A stretch of 64,000 bases of DNA from Halorubellus sp034808145 (GTDB lineage Archaea > Halobacteriota > Halobacteria > Halobacteriales > Natrialbaceae): positions 248,001-312,000 of the forward strand of contig NZ_JAXHGM010000004.1 in NCBI RefSeq assembly GCF_034808145.1. The letters run 5' to 3'. Below are positions 33,153 through 41,867 of the stretch, piece by piece. Position 1 is the stretch's first letter. The number at the start of each line of letters is the position of its first letter. Under the pieces are notes generated by a model that saw only the letters and a list, made by a program, of their open reading frames with translations, made no database searches and was not told where the DNA came from. The translations under genes were made by a program, and so were the position numbers.

Positions 33153-33958
33153 TCGCCCTCCAGGCCCTGGCCGACCTCGGCGTCGACGCCGAGACGCTCG
33201 CGTGGAGCGTCGGAATCCTCGTCGCCGCGTACCTGGCGAGCCGGGTCGTCGGGTACGGGCTGACCGCGGTCGCGGAGCGGAGCCCGCGCCGCCGGATCAG
33301 CATCAAGATGCTGATTCCAGTCGCCCGATTCCTGCTCTACGGGACCGCCGTGTACCTCGTCCTGGGGCCGCTCCTGCAACTGTCGAGCAGCCAGTTGCTC
33401 GCCGTGTCCGGACTGCTCGGGGCAGCCCTCGGGTTCGGCCTGAAGGACCTGTTCGCCGGCGTGCTCGGCGGGCTCGTGCTCGTCACCGAGCGACCGTACC
33501 AGGTTGGTGACAAGGTCGAGATCGACGGCGACTACGGCGAGGTGACCGACATCGGTCTCCGGGCGACGACGCTGACGACGCCGAACGACAGCGCCGTCAG
33601 GGTGCCGAACGCGACGCTGTTCACCGCGAACGTCTCGAACGCCAACGACGGACGCCCGGAGATGCAGGTCGTCGTCGAAGTCGGGATCACCGCCGCCACC
33701 GACGTCGACCAGGCGACGACGATCGTCGAGGAAGCCATGGTGACGTCGAAGTTCGTCTCCGTCGACGACGACCACCCCGCCGTGGTCAGGGTCGAAGACC
33801 GATCGCACTACCGACTGATCCGCGGCAAGGCGTACGTCGCCGACCTCCGCGACGAGTTCGCGTTCGCCTCGGACGTGACCGAACGCTCGCTGGCCGCGTT
33901 CGCCCGTCACGGGATCGAGGTGCCCGAGACCCCCGTCGGCCGCGCCGAGGAACGCTGA
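33149..33958 (+). CDS. MscS-family mechanosensitive channel
   Basis: A 269-residue channel homologue, close to the E. coli MscS length. It has an N-terminal helix (about residues 14-35), a second (about 55-75) and the pore helix 'LLAVSGLLGAALGFGLKDLF' (about 84-103) that leads into the beta domain 'RPYQVGDKVEIDGDYGEVTD'. The 'PNATLF' segment is typical. The C-terminal cytosolic alpha/beta part is complete. It is translationally coupled to the degenerate ATPase gene upstream. It is the second MscS homologue in the window and lacks the long acidic tail of the one at 8013. Confidence 0.92.
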   Translation: MIALQALADLGVDAETLAWSVGILVAAYLASRVVGYGLTAVAERSPRRRISIKMLIPVARFLLYGTAVYLVLGPLLQLSSSQLLAVSGLLGAALGFGLKDLFAGVLGGLVLVTERPYQVGDKVEIDGDYGEVTDIGLRATTLTTPNDSAVRVPNATLFTANVSNANDGRPEMQVVVEVGITAATDVDQATTIVEEAMVTSKFVSVDDDHPAVVRVEDRSHYRLIRGKAYVADLRDEFAFASDVTERSLAAFARHGIEVPETPVGRAEER

Positions 33959-34082
33959 CCGCTCCCGTCGCACGGTGGCCGCGTCCGCCCCGGGCGAGCG
34001 AGCACGGTCGGGCGACCGTCATCGAGAATCTCGCTCTCCCGGAAGCGAGGGTTTGATACCGGTACCACCCCTGGATTCGGGC

Positions 34083-34472
34083 ATGAGCGCCGAGGACGCT
34101 ATCCTGGACTACTACGAGGCGTTGCGTCGCGGCGAACCGCTCTACCCGTACTTCCGCGAGTCGCCGGCCACGCACAAGGTGGCGGTGTCGACGAGCTACG
34201 ACGGGTACGACGCGGTCGCGGAGGCCCTGCGCGAGCAGACGCGGACGACGACGGACTGGACGGTCGACAGCGACGCGCCGTCGGTCGTCCGGCGCGAGGA
34301 CTGGGCGTCGTTCCACGACGACGTCTCGCTCGCGTGGACGCGGACGCCGGCGGACGACGACGACGCGTCGACCCGTCACGAGTTCGAGACGCGCTGGAGC
34401 GGGACGCTCGTCGAGCACGACGGCGAGTGGCTGTTCCTGGAACTGCACGTGAGCGCCCCGACCGCAGTCTGA
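34083..34472 (+). CDS. SnoaL/NTF2-like fold protein
   Basis: A 129-residue protein that fits a SnoaL-like (NTF2-fold) domain: an N-terminal helix 'DAILDYYEALRRGEPLYPYF', a mid 'TSYDGYDAVAEALREQTRTT' helix and curved-sheet strands such as 'RHEFETRWSGTLVEHDGEW' followed by 'LFLELHVS'. Many such proteins are small-ligand binders or isomerases; nothing here fixes a substrate. The ATG at 34083 follows GGGTTTGATACC by about 28-39 nt. Its stop overlaps the next gene by one base (TGATG). Confidence 0.72.
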   Translation: MSAEDAILDYYEALRRGEPLYPYFRESPATHKVAVSTSYDGYDAVAEALREQTRTTTDWTVDSDAPSVVRREDWASFHDDVSLAWTRTPADDDDASTRHEFETRWSGTLVEHDGEWLFLELHVSAPTAV

Positions 34473-34738
34473 TGGTGGGGCCATCGCTCTCGGAGTCCGA
34501 CCGCGCCGCCGGCATGAACCGCCTCCGTGCGGGCGTCGTCCTGCTCGTCGCCGGCTCGGGCACGCTCGTCGCGCTGTACGCCGACGCCGGCCTGCCGTTC
34601 GTCGCCGCGGGCGCGCTCGGCGGGGCGGCGCTCGGACTCGCGCTCTGGTACTACATGGTGTGGGCGTACCGCGACGGCACGTCCCGCCAGGACCGCGAGC
34701 GCGACAGCAGCTACGAGAAACGCGAGCGCTTCGACTGA
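34472..34738 (+). CDS. Small two-helix membrane protein
   Basis: An 88-residue protein with two membrane helices ('RLRAGVVLLVAGSGTLVALY' and 'LPFVAAGALGGAALGLALWY'), followed by a charged tail rich in Arg, Asp and Glu ('RQDRERDSSYEKRERFD'). The ATG shares one base with the stop of the SnoaL-like gene, so the two are cotranslated. The function is unknown. Confidence 0.68.
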   Translation: MVGPSLSESDRAAGMNRLRAGVVLLVAGSGTLVALYADAGLPFVAAGALGGAALGLALWYYMVWAYRDGTSRQDRERDSSYEKRERFD

Positions 34739-34781
34739 CCGCGACGGTAGCTAACGGTTCGACCGACCGCGACCGGTCCGT

Positions 34782-35741
34782 TCAGAGTCCCAGTCGCGCG
34801 AGCCAGGCGTCCGGGTCGTCGATCTCGTCGTCGGTCGGGAGGTGCTCGGGGTCCTCCCAGACGCGGCCGGCCGCCTCCAGTCCCCGTGCGTCCGTGACGT
34901 GCTCGAAGAACGCCTTCCCGCGCTCGTACTGCTTTTGCTTCAGGCCGAGCCCGAGGAGGCGCCGCGCGAGCTGCGCGAGCGGTCCGCGGCCGCCGCGGCG
35001 CTCGTCGACCTTCCGACGGAGGTCCGCGTACTCGTCGTCGAACGCGTGATCCATCAGGAGCTCGGCGTACCCCTCGACGACGGTCATCGCGGCGTTCATC
35101 TCCTGGAACTCCTGCGAGGAGATGCCGCCAGCGGAGACGTCCTCGAGGCCGGACTCGACGCGGTCCTCGAGGTACCCGGAGAGCCACGGTGCGGCGCCGA
35201 ACTCCGCGGCGTGGGTCACCTCGTGGAACGCGATCCAACGGCGGAATCGCGGGGCGTCGACGTCGAGTTCGGCGGCGACGCGTTCGATGTTCGGGTGCAC
35301 GAAGTACAGCGCGTGCTCGGGGTCGTCGTCGCCGGCGAGCAGGAGCGGGTCGTACTGGCCGAGGACGTTCTTCGCGAGGAACGATAGCATGACCGACATC
35401 GTGCCCGTGTTCACGGTGCGGGCGACGCCGGGGAACGCGGTCATCGCCTCGGATTCGAGCGGTTCGAGGACGCGGCGGAACGTGTCGACGTTCGCGTCCA
35501 CCCAGTGATGGCGGTGCTGTATCTCGATGGTGTCGGGGACGTCGAAGTCGATGCTCGCGACCCGACGGACGCGGTCGCGGGCGTCGCGGACGTCGGTCGC
35601 GTACCCGCGTCGCTGCGCGTCGGTGAGCGAGACGTCGCCCGGTTCGGTGGCCGCTTTCGCTGCCTCCGCGACCGCGGTCCAGTCGACCGCGCCGTCGCCG
35701 GACGCTGACGCGACCGCCTGGACGCTCCGGAACAGGTTCAT
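34782..35741 (-). CDS. DUF2342-type zinc metalloprotease-like protein
   Basis: A 319-residue protein of the zincin-like DUF2342 family, described as F420-associated in actinobacteria. The HExxH motif is intact: 'WIAFHEVTHAAEFGAAPWL'. A later 'MNAAMTVVEGYAELLMDHAF' supplies a Glu in the position of the third zinc ligand. The rest is helical. Substrate and partners are unknown. The start is the ATG at 35741 (MNLFRSVQ), which lies about 27 nt after a GTTTAC element; a GTG at 35765 would sit right on that element. Confidence 0.8.
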   Translation of the reverse strand: MNLFRSVQAVASASGDGAVDWTAVAEAAKAATEPGDVSLTDAQRRGYATDVRDARDRVRRVASIDFDVPDTIEIQHRHHWVDANVDTFRRVLEPLESEAMTAFPGVARTVNTGTMSVMLSFLAKNVLGQYDPLLLAGDDDPEHALYFVHPNIERVAAELDVDAPRFRRWIAFHEVTHAAEFGAAPWLSGYLEDRVESGLEDVSAGGISSQEFQEMNAAMTVVEGYAELLMDHAFDDEYADLRRKVDERRGGRGPLAQLARRLLGLGLKQKQYERGKAFFEHVTDARGLEAAGRVWEDPEHLPTDDEIDDPDAWLARLGL

Positions 35742-35804
35742 GTCGACGTCGTAGGTGGCGGACACGTAAACGCTTTCAGTCTGTACTCGGCGATCGCGCC
35801 GGTC

Positions 35805-36146
35805 TCACTCGCCCGCTTCGTCGACGTCGTCGAGTTCGACCATCTCGACGTCGTCCACGTCGTCGTCACCGCCGAGGAGGACGCGTGCGGCGGCCGCGAG
35901 CACGACGAGCGCGACGACGCCGAGGATGGCGCCCTTGACCGGCGTCTTGCGCTCGCTCCCCGCGCCGTCGCCGTCGGGGTCGACGTCGACCGCGGGCGTC
36001 GCGGACGCGCCGTCGGCGTCGTCGTCCGCGCGGGTCGGGGTGCCGCCGTCGGTCGCCTCGACGTCGGGGGTCGGGTCGTCGCCGAAGCTCGGGCCGAGCT
36101 GGAGGCCGCCGTCGAAGTGCAACTCGAAGATCGTGATGTCTCCCAT
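35805..36146 (-). CDS. Small single-helix membrane protein with acidic termini
   Basis: The product has 113 residues. A short N-terminal part, 'MGDITIFELHFDGGLQLGPS', is followed by a long Asp/Thr/Ala-rich linker, one membrane helix ('VKGAILGVVALVVLAAAARV') and an Asp-rich tail. I do not recognise the family. The promoter 24-32 nt upstream supports the start. It is 63 bases upstream of the metalloprotease gene on the same strand. Confidence 0.65.
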   Translation of the reverse strand: MGDITIFELHFDGGLQLGPSFGDDPTPDVEATDGGTPTRADDDADGASATPAVDVDPDGDGAGSERKTPVKGAILGVVALVVLAAAARVLLGGDDDVDDVEMVELDDVDEAGE

Positions 36147-36169
36147 ACCGTACTGTTCGCGGAGTCGTC

Positions 36170-36178
36170 ACTTATCGG
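36170..36178 (-). promoter_or_regulatory. Promoter element of the 35805-36146 gene
   Basis: CCGATAAGT on the minus strand, 24-32 nt before the ATG at 36146. It is the best TATA-like match at leaderless spacing. Confidence 0.5.
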
Positions 36179-36368
36179 TTCCGACGAGGGCGCTGCCGGG
36201 GGTCGACGAGCACCACCGAGTTGAGAGGTCGGCGCCGCGGAGCCGGCGCCGCGGACGCGTGGTGGCGTCGCCCGTGAGGCGAGCGCGACGTCGCGCGGAC
36301 CGCCCGGTGGCGGCAAGCGCGAGCGCGGATTCCCGGGCCTTAAGTCTCCGCCCGCGAACCGGTCTGGC

Positions 36369-37433
36369 ATGGATAGCGAACGCTGGGACTTCCTCGAAGA
36401 GCTCCTCGAGACGCCGAGTCCGTCGGGGTACGAGACGCGCGGTCAGCGCGTGTGGGTGGAGTACGCGAAGCAGTACGCCGACGACGTGCGGACGGACGCG
36501 TACGGGAACGCCGTCGCGGCGTACAACGAGGACGCGGACGGGCCGACGGTCGCGTTCGCCGGACACGGCGACGAGATCGGGTTCATCGTCCGCCGCATCG
36601 ACGACGACGGGTTCGTGCACCTCGGCCGCATCGGCGGGACGGACCGGACGGTCTCGAAGGGCCAGCACGTCACGATCCACGGGAGCGACGGGACGGTCCC
36701 GGGCGTGGTCGGACAGGTCGCGATCCACCTCCGCGACTCCGCGAAGGACGAGTACGACGAGATATCCGAGCAGGTCGTGGACGTCGGCGCCGAGGACCGG
36801 GAGGCGGCCGCGGAGCTCGTCGAGGTCGGCGACCCCATCACGTTCTCGTCGACGGTCGAGGAGCTCGTCGGCGACAGGGTCGCGGCGCGGGGCCTCGACA
36901 ACCGCGTCGGGACGTACACCGCGGTCGAGGGGTTGCGGCGTGCGGCCGAGGCGGACGTGGACGCGACCGTGTACGCCGTCAGCACGGTGCAGGAGGAGCT
37001 CGGGAAGAAGGGCGCGATGATGGTGACCGACCGCCTGGACGTGGACGCGGCGCTCGTCGTGGACGTCACGCACGCCGGCGACTACCCGAAGTCCCCGAAG
37101 GAGAAGACGGGCGACGTCGCGCTCGGCGACGGCCCGGTCGTGGGCCGCGGGAGCGCGAACCATCCCGTGATCTCCCAGCTCGCGCGGAAGGCCGCGGCGG
37201 ACGCGGACATCGACGTCCAGCTGCAGGCCGCCGGCAGCTACACCGGCACGGACACGGACGAGTTCTACGTCTCCAGTGGCGGCGTGCCGTCGCTGAACGT
37301 GAGCGTCCCGAACCGCTACATGCACACGCCCGTCGAGGTCGTCGACACGACGGACGTGGAGGGCGTCGCGGACCTGCTCGCGGCGTTCGCGGCGACCGTC
37401 GAGGACCGCGAGAGCTTCGCGGTCGACGTCTGA
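36369..37433 (+). CDS. M42 family (TET-like) aminopeptidase
   Basis: A 354-residue dinuclear metallo-aminopeptidase of family M42, which in archaea forms dodecameric TET particles that trim peptides left by the proteasome. Metal and catalytic motifs are 'FAGHGDEIGF', 'ARGLDNRVGTYTA', 'STVQEELGKKGA' with the catalytic Glu, 'VVDVTHAGD' and the final His in 'NRYMHTPVEV'. The ATG is preceded by CCTTAAG about 28 nt upstream. Confidence 0.93.
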   Translation: MDSERWDFLEELLETPSPSGYETRGQRVWVEYAKQYADDVRTDAYGNAVAAYNEDADGPTVAFAGHGDEIGFIVRRIDDDGFVHLGRIGGTDRTVSKGQHVTIHGSDGTVPGVVGQVAIHLRDSAKDEYDEISEQVVDVGAEDREAAAELVEVGDPITFSSTVEELVGDRVAARGLDNRVGTYTAVEGLRRAAEADVDATVYAVSTVQEELGKKGAMMVTDRLDVDAALVVDVTHAGDYPKSPKEKTGDVALGDGPVVGRGSANHPVISQLARKAAADADIDVQLQAAGSYTGTDTDEFYVSSGGVPSLNVSVPNRYMHTPVEVVDTTDVEGVADLLAAFAATVEDRESFAVDV

Positions 37434-37523
37434 CCGGGTTCGACCGGTCGAATCGACGAACGCGGGGGGCAATGGCGGCTGCGACCCGGTACGTTTAAGG
37501 AACCGCTACGACCCGGATGGTGT

Positions 37524-37718
37524 ATGGACGACGACAGTGGACGGCCCCTCGACGTGCTCGACGCGTCCGTCGGGAAGACGGTCACGGTGCGATTGAAGGA
37601 CGGCGAGACGTACGAGGGCACGCTGACGGGGTACGACCAGCACATGAACCTGGTCATCGAGTCGGACGACAACACAACGATTATCCGTGGCGACAACGTC
37701 GTCTCGATAACTCCATGA
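37524..37718 (+). CDS. lsm: LSm (Sm-like archaeal) RNA-binding protein
   Basis: A 64-residue Sm-fold protein that forms heptameric rings binding U-rich RNA. Sm1 is 'KTVTVRLKDGETYEGTLTGY' followed by 'DQHMNLVI'; Sm2 is 'IIRGDNVVSI'. The promoter ACGTTTAAGG (37491-37500) lies about 28 nt before the ATG. Its stop overlaps the rpl37e start as ATGA, the usual LSm-L37e pair of archaea. Confidence 0.96.
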   Translation: MDDDSGRPLDVLDASVGKTVTVRLKDGETYEGTLTGYDQHMNLVIESDDNTTIIRGDNVVSITP

Positions 37719-37888
37719 CTGGCGCAGGAACCCCCTCTCAAGGCAAGAAGAACACGAAGACGCACACGAAGTGCCGCCGCTGCGGCGAGAAGTCCTACCA
37801 CACGAAGAAGAAGGAGTGCTCGTCGTGTGGGTTCGGGAAGTCCGCGAAGCGTCGGGACTACGAGTGGCAGTCGAAGGCCGGCGAGTAG
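37715..37888 (+). CDS. rpl37e: Ribosomal protein L37e
   Basis: A 57-residue zinc-ribbon protein of the large subunit. The Cys pairs are CRRC and CSSC in 'HTKCRRCGEKSYHTKKKECS' and on. It is highly basic, unlike most proteins here, as is usual for L37e. It is coupled to the LSm gene by a four-base overlap. Confidence 0.97.
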   Translation: MTGAGTPSQGKKNTKTHTKCRRCGEKSYHTKKKECSSCGFGKSAKRRDYEWQSKAGE

Positions 37889-37990
37889 TCGACCTCGTTC
37901 TCGACCGGGTCTCCGGTCTCTCGACCGTTCGCGCGACGAGCCGCGCGTCCCGGCAGTAGTTCTAACACTCCGTCCGTCGTAGGTGGTGGT

Positions 37991-38764
37991 ATGGCGCTCG
38001 GAGAGGAGCGCGTTCCGGACGGCGACCGCGGCACCGTCCTCGTCGTGGACGACGAACCGGACGTCGCGGAGACGACGATGTTGATGCTCGAGGACCGTGG
38101 TCTGGACGCGGTCGCGGAGACGAGCCCCGAAGCGGCGCTCGACCGGGTGGACGAGACGGTCGGGTGCGTGGTGAGCGATTACCAGATGCCGCGGATGGAC
38201 GGCCTGGAACTGCTCGACGCGATGGAGCGCGAGCACGAGGCCGTCGGGTTCGTGCTGTTCACGGGGCGTGGGTCCGAACGGATAGCGAGTCGAGCAATCG
38301 AGGCGGGCGTCGACGACTACCTCCAGAAGGGGAAGGTCGAGCAGTACGACCGGTTGGCGAACTCCGTGTCGAGGGTCGTGGAGCGGGCTCGGGCCGAGCG
38401 TGCGCTCGCGAAGCGCCGCAAGCAGTTCGAGGCCGTGTTCGAGCAGGCGTTCGACGGCATCTTCATCCTCGACGTGGCGGACGCGGTCATCGTGGATGCG
38501 AACCCGCGGGCCTGCGAGTTGCTCGACTATCCGTACGACGAACTCGTCGGCAGGCCAATCAGCGAGGTGCATCCGGAGGATTACGAGGAGTACCTCGCGA
38601 GGGCGCGGGAGCTCGTCGACGCGGACGGTCGGGGGCGCGTCGAGTCGGTGTGCTATACGCGCACTGACGACGTCATCCGGTCGGACATCACGGCGGCGCC
38701 GATCGAGTACGACGGGCGCGAGTTCCTCGTGACGGTGATGCGGCCCCTCCCGTCGGACTCCTGA
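37991..38764 (+). CDS. Response regulator receiver-PAS protein
   Basis: A 257-residue signalling protein. The receiver domain has acidic residues in VVDDEPD, phospho-acceptor Asp63 in 'VVSDYQMPRMDG', Thr in 'FTGRG' and Lys in 'YLQKGK'. A linker helix of about 25 residues leads to one PAS domain ('FEQAFDGIFILDVADAVIVD', then 'NPRACELLDYPYDELVGRPI'). It ends after the PAS core, with no kinase, DNA-binding or HalX domain, so its output must be through a partner. It sits between rpl37e and purF, which are otherwise housekeeping genes. Confidence 0.88.
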   Translation: MALGEERVPDGDRGTVLVVDDEPDVAETTMLMLEDRGLDAVAETSPEAALDRVDETVGCVVSDYQMPRMDGLELLDAMEREHEAVGFVLFTGRGSERIASRAIEAGVDDYLQKGKVEQYDRLANSVSRVVERARAERALAKRRKQFEAVFEQAFDGIFILDVADAVIVDANPRACELLDYPYDELVGRPISEVHPEDYEEYLARARELVDADGRGRVESVCYTRTDDVIRSDITAAPIEYDGREFLVTVMRPLPSDS

Positions 38765-38868
38765 CGCCAACCAGAGATTAGGCACGTTCGTGCATACTTC
38801 TTCGCGGTGGGGCGGCGTTTAGACCACAATCACGTCCTTTTTTGGTGGGTGACGCCCGACAGTCTCTC

Positions 38869-40350
38869 ATGACAGACGGGCGGGGAGCCACCCCCGATTC
38901 CGACGAGCCGACCGAGAAGTGCGGCGTCGTGGGCGTCGCTCTCGACGACCGGGCGGCTGCACGACCGCTCTACTACTCGCTGTACGCCCTCCAGCATCGC
39001 GGCCAGGAGTCGGCCGGCATCGTCACGCACGACGGGTTCCAGCAGCACGACCACGTCGAGATGGGGCTCGTCGGGGACGCGTTCACGCAGGACGACGTCG
39101 AGTCGCTCACCGGTGCCGCCGGCATCGGGCACGTCCGCTATCCGACCGCGGGGAGCGTCGACAAGTCCTGCGCGCAGCCGTTCACGGTCTCGTTCAAGAG
39201 CGGGTCGCTCGCGCTCAGCCACAACGGGAACCTCGTGAACGCCGGCGAGATCCGCGACGAGCTCGCGGGGCTCGGGCACGCGTTCACGAGCGACGGCGAC
39301 ACCGAGGTCATCGCGCACGACCTGGCGCGGAACCTCCTGGAGGAGGACCTCGTTCGCGCGGTCAAGCGCACGATGGGCCGCATCCACGGGTCGTACTCGC
39401 TCACCATCATGCACGACGACACCGTCCTCGGCGTCCGTGACCCGGAAGGCAACCGACCGCTGTGCATCGGTAAGCTCGACGACGGCTACATCCTCGCCTC
39501 CGAGTCGGCGGCCATCGACACGCTCGACGGAACGCTCGTCCGGGACGTGAAACCGGGCGAGCTCGTCGTGCTCCACGAGGACGGGAGCGACTTCGATTCC
39601 TACCAGCTCGTCGATCAGGACAACAGCGCGCACTGCTTCTTCGAGCACGTGTACTTCGCGCGCCCCGACTCCGTCATCGACGACTCCCTCGTCTACGAGG
39701 TCCGCCGGCAGCTCGGTCGGAACCTCTGGAACGAGTCCGGTATCGAGACGGACGTCGTGATGCCGGTGCCGGACTCCGGGCGTGCGTTCGCGAGCGGGTA
39801 CGCGGAAGCGGCCGGCGAGGACGGCGCGGACACCGAGTTCGCGGAGGGCCTGATGAAGAACCGGTACGTCGGTCGGACGTTCATCATGCCGACGCAGGAC
39901 GAGCGCGAGCGCGCGGTCCGCCTGAAGCTCAACCCGATCAAGTCGACGGTGGAGGGGAAGACCGTCACCATCATCGACGACTCCATCGTCCGCGGGACGA
40001 CGTCGACGCAACTCGTCGAACTGCTGAAGGACTGCGGCGCGGAGGAGGTTCACATGCGGATTGGTGCACCGCCGATCGTCGCGCCGTGCTACATGGGTAT
40101 CGACATGGCGACCCGAGACGAGCTCATCGCCGCCGACAAGACCACCGAGGACATCCGGGAGGCCATCGAGGCGGATTCGCTCTCGTACCTCTCCATCGAC
40201 GCGGTCTGCGACGCGCTGGACGCGAGTCGCGCCGACCTCTGTCTGGGCTGCGTCACGGGCGAGTACCCCTACGACATCGAGGGCGAGACGACCGATCGCG
40301 ACGTGTCACGCCCCGATATCGAGGGGACGAGCGCGCTTGCGGACGACTGA
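38869..40350 (+). CDS. purF: Amidophosphoribosyltransferase
   Basis: A 493-residue enzyme of the first step of purine synthesis (PRPP plus glutamine to phosphoribosylamine). Mature sequence begins close to 'TEKCGVVGVAL'; Cys18 of that motif is the glutaminase nucleophile. 'GIGHVRYPTAG' and 'LSHNGNLVN' are glutaminase signatures. The PRPP loop is 'VTIIDDSIVRGTTS', with C-terminal Cys in 'DLCLGCVTGEYPY'. The ATG at 38869 follows a run of T's (CCTTTTTTTGG, 38836-38846) about 25-30 nt upstream. Confidence 0.96.
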   Translation: MTDGRGATPDSDEPTEKCGVVGVALDDRAAARPLYYSLYALQHRGQESAGIVTHDGFQQHDHVEMGLVGDAFTQDDVESLTGAAGIGHVRYPTAGSVDKSCAQPFTVSFKSGSLALSHNGNLVNAGEIRDELAGLGHAFTSDGDTEVIAHDLARNLLEEDLVRAVKRTMGRIHGSYSLTIMHDDTVLGVRDPEGNRPLCIGKLDDGYILASESAAIDTLDGTLVRDVKPGELVVLHEDGSDFDSYQLVDQDNSAHCFFEHVYFARPDSVIDDSLVYEVRRQLGRNLWNESGIETDVVMPVPDSGRAFASGYAEAAGEDGADTEFAEGLMKNRYVGRTFIMPTQDERERAVRLKLNPIKSTVEGKTVTIIDDSIVRGTTSTQLVELLKDCGAEEVHMRIGAPPIVAPCYMGIDMATRDELIAADKTTEDIREAIEADSLSYLSIDAVCDALDASRADLCLGCVTGEYPYDIEGETTDRDVSRPDIEGTSALADD

Positions 40351-40472
40351 CGCCGCGTTCCCGACCGTCACCGCGAACGACCCCGTGGTTCGGTGCTCGC
40401 TGGACAGCCGAATCGTCGATTCCGCGTCCGCTTCGGAGGAACTATTAGTGCCATGCGTCTCGAAGGAAACCT

Positions 40473-41183
40473 ATGGATCACCCAACCGTTCTCGTGTTTG
40501 TCGAGTTCCCGGACCCGGCGTTCCCGATGGCGGGATTCCTGAACAATCTCGCGTACCCGAACGTGGAACTCGTCGGCTGTTACCATCTCGCCGACGACGA
40601 GTCCGTCGAGGAGGCACGGGCCGCGTACGAGGAGGAGTTCACTGCAGAGCTCGAAGCCCACGCCGAGCGGTTCGAGGAGCGAGGCGTCCGGACGGAGTTC
40701 GACCTGATCTTCGAGCCGGACCCTATCGAAGCCCGCCACCGGATATCCAAGGACGACGACGTCGACGCGATTCTCCTCCCCGGTGGCGCGAACACCCTCG
40801 GGAAGGTACTCATCGCTGCCCGACACACGGAGAACGCCGAGGAGCGGATGTCGAACCTGCTCAACATAGTCAATCGCGAGGGACTGATTTCGCTCGACCT
40901 CGTCCACGTCGCGGATCCGGACGACCCGGACGGGGAGGCCGAAGGGGAGCGCGTCCTCAACGAGAAGGCTTCGATTCTCACGGAACACGGCGTTCCAGCC
41001 GTGCAGATCGGTCGCGAAGTCCGAACCGGAGGGGACGTTCCCTTCGAGCTGAATCAGGCCGCGCGTGACTGCGACCTGCTCGTCATGGGTGAAACCCAGC
41101 GTGACGTCGGTGACGAGGTCTTCGGACCGGTCGGCGAGTACATCGTCGAGGACCAGGACGTTCCCGTCCTGATCCTCCGGTGA
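40473..41183 (+). CDS. Universal stress protein family protein
   Basis: A 236-residue protein with two USP-like parts. The first begins 'HPTVLVFVEFPDPAFPMAGF' with 'DDDVDAILLPGGAN'. The second ends 'DCDLLVMGETQRDVG' and 'VEDQDVPVLILR', the classic last strands of a USP fold. The typical ATP-binding GxxG-9x-G(S/T) motif is not clear, so nucleotide binding is uncertain. ACTATTAGTG (about 40441-40450) lies 28 nt before the ATG. Confidence 0.78.
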   Translation: MDHPTVLVFVEFPDPAFPMAGFLNNLAYPNVELVGCYHLADDESVEEARAAYEEEFTAELEAHAERFEERGVRTEFDLIFEPDPIEARHRISKDDDVDAILLPGGANTLGKVLIAARHTENAEERMSNLLNIVNREGLISLDLVHVADPDDPDGEAEGERVLNEKASILTEHGVPAVQIGREVRTGGDVPFELNQAARDCDLLVMGETQRDVGDEVFGPVGEYIVEDQDVPVLILR

Positions 41184-41287
41184 TAGTGCGACGTCGACCG
41201 ACTTCGGACGAAGCCTGACTTCGTTCATCGTGAGGCGTTAGCACACCCTGCCGGTGGTTTAACATGCAGTGTCGAGTCCTCGATGGT

Positions 41288-41827
41288 ATGCCCGGTGCAA
41301 CCTTTCTCGAAGGAGAGACGGTCGAGCTGTGTACGATGACGACCGAGGACGCCGAGTTCCTCACCGACGCCGTCAACGACCCGGCGGTCCGGCAGTCACT
41401 CGGCGTCGCGGACCCGCGAAGCCGGCAGCATCACGAGGCGTGGATCGAGGAGGAGGTCGACGGCGGCGACGGCATCACGCTCCTCGTCGTCGCGGACGGC
41501 GAACCGGTCTGCGTCGTGAACACGGTGTGGGTGGCGGAGCGAGCGGGCCACGTCATCCTCTCCGCGTGGATCGCCGCGGACGCGCACGGGGAGGGGTACG
41601 GGTCGGACGCGACCGCGACGTTCATCGACTACCTGTTCGACGAGAAGCGCATGCATTCGGTCCGCGCGGAGGCCTACGAGACGAACGAGGCGTCGAACGC
41701 ACTCCTCTCGTCGATCGGCCTGGAGCACGTCGGCACCATCCCCGAGGGCGCGTTCGTCGACGGCGAGTTCGTCGACTCCAATGTCTACGCGACGACCGCA
41801 GACGAGTGGCGCGCACAGCGGGAGTGA
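41288..41827 (+). CDS. GNAT family N-acetyltransferase (RimJ/RimL-like)
   Basis: A 179-residue acetyltransferase with the RimJ/RimL pattern: 'LEGETVELCTMTTEDAEFLT' at the start, 'ILSAWIAADAHGEGYGSDAT' carrying the acetyl-CoA loop (HGEGYGSDA), and 'EAYETNEASNALLSSIGLEH' near the end. The substrate is unknown. The ATG at 41288 is chosen because GGTTTAAC (about 41256-41263) lies 28 nt before it; an in-frame ATG at 41264 would leave no room for a promoter. Confidence 0.85.
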   Translation: MPGATFLEGETVELCTMTTEDAEFLTDAVNDPAVRQSLGVADPRSRQHHEAWIEEEVDGGDGITLLVVADGEPVCVVNTVWVAERAGHVILSAWIAADAHGEGYGSDATATFIDYLFDEKRMHSVRAEAYETNEASNALLSSIGLEHVGTIPEGAFVDGEFVDSNVYATTADEWRAQRE

Positions 41828-41867
41828 CCGCTGGCGCGCACGGCGGGAGCGAGTCGACCGCTCCCGT

